A stretch of 10,517 nt of DNA, taken from NCBI GenBank assembly GCA_946481475.1, contig CAMLOB010000093.1, positions 1 to 10,517 of the forward strand, written 5' to 3'. Position numbers and translations under genes: made by a program. Shown piece after piece: positions 7,403 through 10,517 of the stretch (its first letter is position 1; each line of letters starts with the position of its first letter). The DNA is from an uncultured Chlorobiota bacterium (GTDB lineage: Bacteria; Bacteroidota; Kapaibacteriia; OLB7). The notes beneath the pieces are model-generated. The model worked only from the letters and a program-made list of their open reading frames with translations. It did not search any database and was not told where the DNA came from.

Positions 7403-7483
7403 ATGAATCGGGCCGGAATTCGTCATGGTGGGGACTTCGGGGAGCAGATTCGGAGATCATTGGAAGAAGTACGGTTGACATAG
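7403..7483 (+). CDS. Possible 26-residue small ORF with a strong ribosome-binding site
   Basis: The ATG is preceded by an AGGAGGAGG run (7391-7399) at good spacing, far better than for the sure genes of this window. The product begins MNRAGIRHGGDFGEQIRRS and ends LEEVRLT, with a charged, helix-prone second half. The stretch FGEQIRRSLEE faintly recalls the first helix of XRE/RodZ-type helix-turn-helix domains, but the frame stops straight after, so it could be a gene remnant. Its start codon lies in a predicted stem (7400-7406 with 7423-7429). It could be a leader peptide, a small protein or chance; I cannot tell which. Confidence 0.3.
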   Translation: MNRAGIRHGGDFGEQIRRSLEEVRLT

Positions 7484-7503
7484 GGGATGCTCTTGCGTAA
7501 CTT
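7475..7503 (+). promoter_or_regulatory. Candidate distal promoter for plsY
   Basis: A perfect TTGACA (7475-7480) is followed after 17 bases by a weak TAACTT (7498-7503). It overlaps the last codons of the tiny ORF. The -10 box matches only three of six positions, so support is weak. Confidence 0.25.
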
Positions 7504-7524
7504 GTGCGGCTGTCCATTCCACCC

Positions 7525-7553
7525 TTGACCCTGCTCCCTGATATTGTTATTGT
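7525..7553 (+). promoter_or_regulatory. Candidate proximal promoter for plsY-gpsA-waaA
   Basis: TTGACC (7525-7530) is followed after 17 bases by TATTGT (7548-7553), a sigma-70-like pair matching five and four of six consensus positions. Transcription would start near 7560, about 25 bases before the plsY ATG. Promoters in Bacteroidota proper often differ from this consensus, so this is a candidate only. Confidence 0.4.
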
Positions 7554-7583
7554 ACAGAAAGCAAGTGAGTTGAATAGACATAC

Positions 7584-8255
7584 ATGCAGTTAACATTTAT
7601 CATAGTCGTCGCGTATCTGCTGGGAGCCATTCCCAGCGCCCTTATCATCGGCAAACTCTTCTTCGGCGTTGACATACGGCAGAAGGGGAGCGGAAACATG
7701 GGGAGCACCAACACATTCCGCACGTTCGGCTGGAAGGCCGGCCTGGCCGTACAGCTTATCGACATCGCCAAGGGGATCGCGGCGGTTTCCGTTGCCCGGA
7801 TGGTCTTTACCGGCAACCTTCCCTTTCCGAACATGACGCCGTTTGAAGACGTCACGATCGTTTCGGTCATTGCCGGCATCGCTGCGGTAATCGGTCACGT
7901 CTGGACGGTCTTCGGCGGTTTCCGGGGGGGGAAGGGGATCAACACGGCTCTGGGAATGCTGATCGCCATCACGCCGATTGAGGTGGCGATCGCCATCGGC
8001 ATCTTTCTTCTGGTTCTGCTTGCCTCCGGCTACGTATCGCTCGGCTCGATGATCGCCGCGGCCTCGCTGCCGACGACGATGTTTGTCCGTCACACGATCT
8101 TCGGCGTGGAGATTCAGGGCTATCACACTCTTCTCTTCTTCATTATCGGTCTGGCAGGGTTCCTTATCTTCACGCACCGCTCGAACATCAAGCGACTGTT
8201 GCAGGGGAGGGAAAACCGCTTCAACAAGCTCTGGGTGTTCAGGAAAAGCTCGTAG
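7584..8255 (+). CDS. plsY: Acyl-phosphate:glycerol-3-phosphate acyltransferase PlsY
   Basis: PlsY is an inner-membrane enzyme that moves an acyl group from acyl-phosphate (made by PlsX) to glycerol-3-phosphate, giving lysophosphatidate, the first step of phospholipid synthesis. The product is 223 residues, slightly above the usual length of about 200. It has a hydrophobic N-terminal segment (4-22) and several more membrane segments. Motif 1 is SGNMGSTNTFR (36-46) and motif 2 is GHVWTVFGGFRGGKG (104-118). A third conserved region covers YVSLGSM (150-156), and the C-terminal HRSNIKRLLQGREN (198-211) is typical. The start at ATG 7584 gives the normal N-terminus; no Shine-Dalgarno is visible. It is first of three genes on the plus strand; gpsA, which supplies its substrate, begins 31 bases after its stop. 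Motif 2 is coded across a run of eight G (7924-7931). Confidence 0.96.
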   Translation: MQLTFIIVVAYLLGAIPSALIIGKLFFGVDIRQKGSGNMGSTNTFRTFGWKAGLAVQLIDIAKGIAAVSVARMVFTGNLPFPNMTPFEDVTIVSVIAGIAAVIGHVWTVFGGFRGGKGINTALGMLIAITPIEVAIAIGIFLLVLLASGYVSLGSMIAAASLPTTMFVRHTIFGVEIQGYHTLLFFIIGLAGFLIFTHRSNIKRLLQGRENRFNKLWVFRKSS

Positions 8256-8286
8256 CGCACAGCCTGAAGGAACCTGAAAAGAGAGC

Positions 8287-9282
8287 ATGAACATTGGTTG
8301 TATCGGTGCCGGAAGCTGGGGAACGACTCTCGGGGTCTATCTTGCCCGACTTGGTCATTCCGTTCTTCTCTGGGCACACAACGCCGAACAGCAACATCTT
8401 CTTCGTACCGAACGGGAAAACCGTCTCTACCTTCCCGGCGTTCCGTTCCCTCCGTCTCTGGAGATCATCGATGACGTGAGGGGAGTGGAATCTGCCGGGA
8501 TTGTCGTTATCGCCACGCCGACCCAGTTTATCAGGAACACGATCACGCCTCTTGCCGAATGCGATCTCTCTTCGGCACTTTTCGTCAACACGTCGAAGGG
8601 GATCGAGCGGGGGAGGCTGATGCGCGTCAGCGAAATTCTGACCGACGTGCTGAAGGTCTCTCCCGAACAGATCGTCTCCCTCTCCGGTCCGAGTCACGCC
8701 GAAGAAGTCTCCCGCTCCGATCCGGCCGCTCTGGTCGCCGCAAGTCCTTCGGCCGAAGCTGCCGGGCGTGTGCAGGAACTCTTCAACTCGGAGACGCTTC
8801 GCATCTACAGCAGCGACGACATTATCGGTGTGGAACTGGGGGGAGCGCTGAAGAACGTGATCGCTCTCTGCGCCGGCATTGTCGACGGACTGGAGTTCGG
8901 CGACAATACGAAGGCGGCCCTGATCACCAGAGGACTGGCCGAGATCACACGACTCGGCACGGCGATGGGGGCACGACCGGAGACGTTCAGCGGACTTTCC
9001 GGACTGGGCGATCTGATCGTTACCTGTACCAGTCGGCACAGCCGCAACCGGTATGTGGGAGAACAGATCGGACGGGGACGGAAGCTGAAGGAGATCGTCG
9101 ATGAGATGCGGATGGTGGCCGAAGGGGTAACCACGACGGAGTCGGCCTACGAACTGAGTCGCCGGATGCATGTGGAGATGCCGATCGTCGAACAGGTTTA
9201 CCAGATCCTCTTCCGGGAAAAGGAGACCCGCGAGGCGATCGGCGACCTGATGACCCGGAGCACGAAACCGGAGAACTGGTAG
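8287..9282 (+). CDS. gpsA: NAD(P)-dependent glycerol-3-phosphate dehydrogenase GpsA
   Basis: GpsA reduces dihydroxyacetone phosphate to sn-glycerol-3-phosphate in the cytoplasm, the backbone used by PlsY just upstream. The product is 331 residues, the normal length. It has the N-terminal dinucleotide-binding motif IGAGSWGTTL (6-15), NTSKGIE (101-107), LSGPSHAEEV (132-141), GALKNVIALCAGI with the catalytic lysine at 189 (186-198), GDNTKAALITRGLAEI (205-220) and GLSGLGDLIVTCTS (236-249). A conserved SRNRYVGE (252-259) is also present, and no key residue is missing. The start ATG 8287 is preceded by a weak purine-rich site (AAGAGAG). Its stop codon shares one base with the start of waaA, which suggests coupled translation. 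Confidence 0.97.
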   Translation: MNIGCIGAGSWGTTLGVYLARLGHSVLLWAHNAEQQHLLRTERENRLYLPGVPFPPSLEIIDDVRGVESAGIVVIATPTQFIRNTITPLAECDLSSALFVNTSKGIERGRLMRVSEILTDVLKVSPEQIVSLSGPSHAEEVSRSDPAALVAASPSAEAAGRVQELFNSETLRIYSSDDIIGVELGGALKNVIALCAGIVDGLEFGDNTKAALITRGLAEITRLGTAMGARPETFSGLSGLGDLIVTCTSRHSRNRYVGEQIGRGRKLKEIVDEMRMVAEGVTTTESAYELSRRMHVEMPIVEQVYQILFREKETREAIGDLMTRSTKPENW

Positions 9283-10517
9283 TGTGGGATACGCTCTATC
9301 ATCTGGTCTTCTATCCTCTCTTTCTGCTTACGATGCGGGTTGTCGCCATCTGGTCGCCGAAAATTCGTCGCGGACTGAAGGGACGGGCCGACTGGCGGGG
9401 TCCGGTCAGTCGCATTCCGGCAACGCCTGAACGGGTTTTCCGGATTCACTTCCACGTCGCCTCCGTCGGCGAGTTCGAACAGGCGATCCCGCTGATCGAG
9501 GCTCTTCGCCGGGAAGATCGCGCCTACAGAATTACCGTCTCTTTCTTCTCCTCGAGCGGCTACGATCTCCGCAAAGGCTTTCCGCAGACTGACGGCGTCT
9601 GCTATCTGCCGCACGACCGGCAGAGCGACATGAATGCGTTCATGAATCTGCTCTCTCCCGACCTTGTGATTATCATCCGCTACGATCTCTGGCCGGAGTT
9701 CGTTCGCCAGACCCAGCTTCGCGGGATACCGGCGGTGTTGATCAACGGTGTGCTGCGGCAGAATTCCGTCCGGTTCTTCCCACTGGTCCGCACGTTCTTC
9801 TCCGCATTATATGGACGCCTTGCGCTGATTGCAGCCGTCGAGGAAGAGGACCGTGAGGCCTTTCTGAACCTTGCGCCCGATGTTCCCGTGCTGACGATGG
9901 GGGATACCCGCTACGACCGGGTAGAGGCGCGATTCCGGCGAGGGGAGTTTGCCGATGAGGTGGAACTCGTCCGGGCGCTTGCCGGGGGGCGTCTTGTCCT
10001 TGTTGCCGGAAGTACCTGGCCCGAAGACGAACGTCTGTTGGGAGAGATCGCCCCTTCCGATGCGCTCTTCACGGTCATCGTTCCTCACGAACCAACTCCC
10101 GACCACATCTCGGCACTCTGCGATATGATGCCGGATGCCCGGACGCTCAGCCAGTTTCTGCACCCGGATACCGGCGAGACCGATGGACTTCCTCTGCGGA
10201 GACTGATCGTCGACCGCCTCGGCCTTCTGGCTGAACTCTACCGGGTCGGAGATATGGCGTGGGTGGGGGGAGGATTCGGCGCCGGCGTTCACAGTCTTCT
10301 GGAACCGGCTGCGTGCGGACTGCCGCTGATGTGCGGACCGAAGATCGAACGGTCGCGGGATGCACTGGCCTTGCAGCGTGAGGGAATCCTTGAGGTCGTC
10401 ACAGGGGAGACGGCTCTTCGGAACTATATCGGTCGTCTGATCGAAGACGACCGGTTCAGGCGTGAGCGTGGCGAGATGGCCGGAGCATTCGTCGCCGAAC
10501 GTACCGGTGGAACGGAG
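9282..10517 (+). CDS. waaA: 3-deoxy-D-manno-octulosonic acid (Kdo) transferase, 3' partial
   Basis: WaaA (KdtA) is an inner-membrane-anchored GT-B glycosyltransferase that moves Kdo from CMP-Kdo onto lipid A precursor, starting the LPS core. The visible 412 codons have no stop; the family is about 425 residues, so only a short C-terminal end is missing. It has an N-terminal hydrophobic anchor (about 5-24). Then come HFHVASVGEFEQAIPLIEAL (56-75, catalytic Glu64 in SVGE), SFFSSSGYD (87-95), YLPHDR (108-113), IRYDLWPEF (132-140), MGDTRYDRV (206-214), AGSTWPEDE (242-250), PHEPTPDH (268-275) and GGGFGAGVHSLLEPAACGLP (329-348). I chose GTG 9282 because it restores the full anchor; the next in-frame ATG (9351) would cut it off. 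The GTG overlaps the gpsA stop by one base. Confidence 0.93.
   Translation, partial: MWDTLYHLVFYPLFLLTMRVVAIWSPKIRRGLKGRADWRGPVSRIPATPERVFRIHFHVASVGEFEQAIPLIEALRREDRAYRITVSFFSSSGYDLRKGFPQTDGVCYLPHDRQSDMNAFMNLLSPDLVIIIRYDLWPEFVRQTQLRGIPAVLINGVLRQNSVRFFPLVRTFFSALYGRLALIAAVEEEDREAFLNLAPDVPVLTMGDTRYDRVEARFRRGEFADEVELVRALAGGRLVLVAGSTWPEDERLLGEIAPSDALFTVIVPHEPTPDHISALCDMMPDARTLSQFLHPDTGETDGLPLRRLIVDRLGLLAELYRVGDMAWVGGGFGAGVHSLLEPAACGLPLMCGPKIERSRDALALQREGILEVVTGETALRNYIGRLIEDDRFRRERGEMAGAFVAERTGGTE

Larger units (their letters stand above)
7189..7583. other. Divergent intergenic region, 395 bases
   Basis: This lies between the starts of the ClpB-like gene (minus) and plsY (plus). I see no trace of the missing ClpB N-terminal half in it. 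It contains nested inverted repeats (7284-7338), a second pair of inverted repeats around a tiny ORF (7382-7438) and two candidate promoters facing plsY. It also contains an 8-base direct repeat TGCGTAAC (7367-7374 and 7494-7501). An ORF of 98 codons on the minus strand (7221-7517) resembles nothing known to me and is probably spurious. Confidence 0.7.

Noticed and set aside
7189..7583. Missing first half of ClpB hidden here by a frameshift
   Set aside because: I read the minus strand of this gap and saw no ClpB module 1 motifs, and 395 bases are too few for the missing 400 or so residues.
8239..9171. A 310-codon minus-strand ORF opposite gpsA
   Set aside because: It is antisense to a fully conserved GpsA with all motifs; no evidence of its own.
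1..10517. CRISPR array, tRNA, rRNA, insertion sequence or phage genes
   Set aside because: I found no regularly spaced repeats, no tRNA or rRNA-like stretch and no transposase, integrase or phage motifs.

Overview
The window carries genes of a Gram-negative bacterium of the Bacteroidota/Chlorobiota (FCB) kind. Three things point there: a large secreted protein ending in a type IX secretion (T9SS) C-terminal sorting domain; an outer-membrane barrel protein resembling the PorV/DUF5723 group; and a Kdo transferase, which implies LPS. Most starts lack a strong Shine-Dalgarno sequence, as is common in that group. DNA is fairly GC-rich. A lineage near Ignavibacteria or Kapaibacteria is a guess from protein style, not something the window proves.

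Layout. (1) 1-3099, plus strand: the 3' part of a giant secreted protein with five diverged Ig-like repeats, a cohesin-like domain and a T9SS sorting domain, closed by a strong intrinsic terminator at 3147-3187. (2) 3216-3653, plus: a small CoA-binding-fold protein. (3) 3800-5218, plus: an outer-membrane beta-barrel protein with a signal peptide. (4) 5371-5775, plus: a VOC (glyoxalase/bleomycin-resistance fold) protein. A long inverted repeat at 5804-5842 separates it from the convergent next gene. (5) 5854-7188, minus: an intact ORF covering only the C-terminal half of ClpB (part of the M-domain plus AAA+ module 2). The N-domain and AAA+ module 1 are absent from the window. (6) 7189-7583: about 395 bases without a sure gene, holding nested inverted repeats, a tiny ORF with an unusually good ribosome-binding site, and two candidate promoters. 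(7) 7584 to the window end, plus: plsY, gpsA and waaA, tightly packed and probably one operon.

The last block makes biological sense as an envelope operon: GpsA makes glycerol-3-phosphate, PlsY acylates it to lysophosphatidate for phospholipids, and WaaA adds Kdo to lipid A. The barrel protein and the T9SS cargo also belong to the cell envelope. The most unusual items are the half-length ClpB and the structured intergenic stretch next to it.
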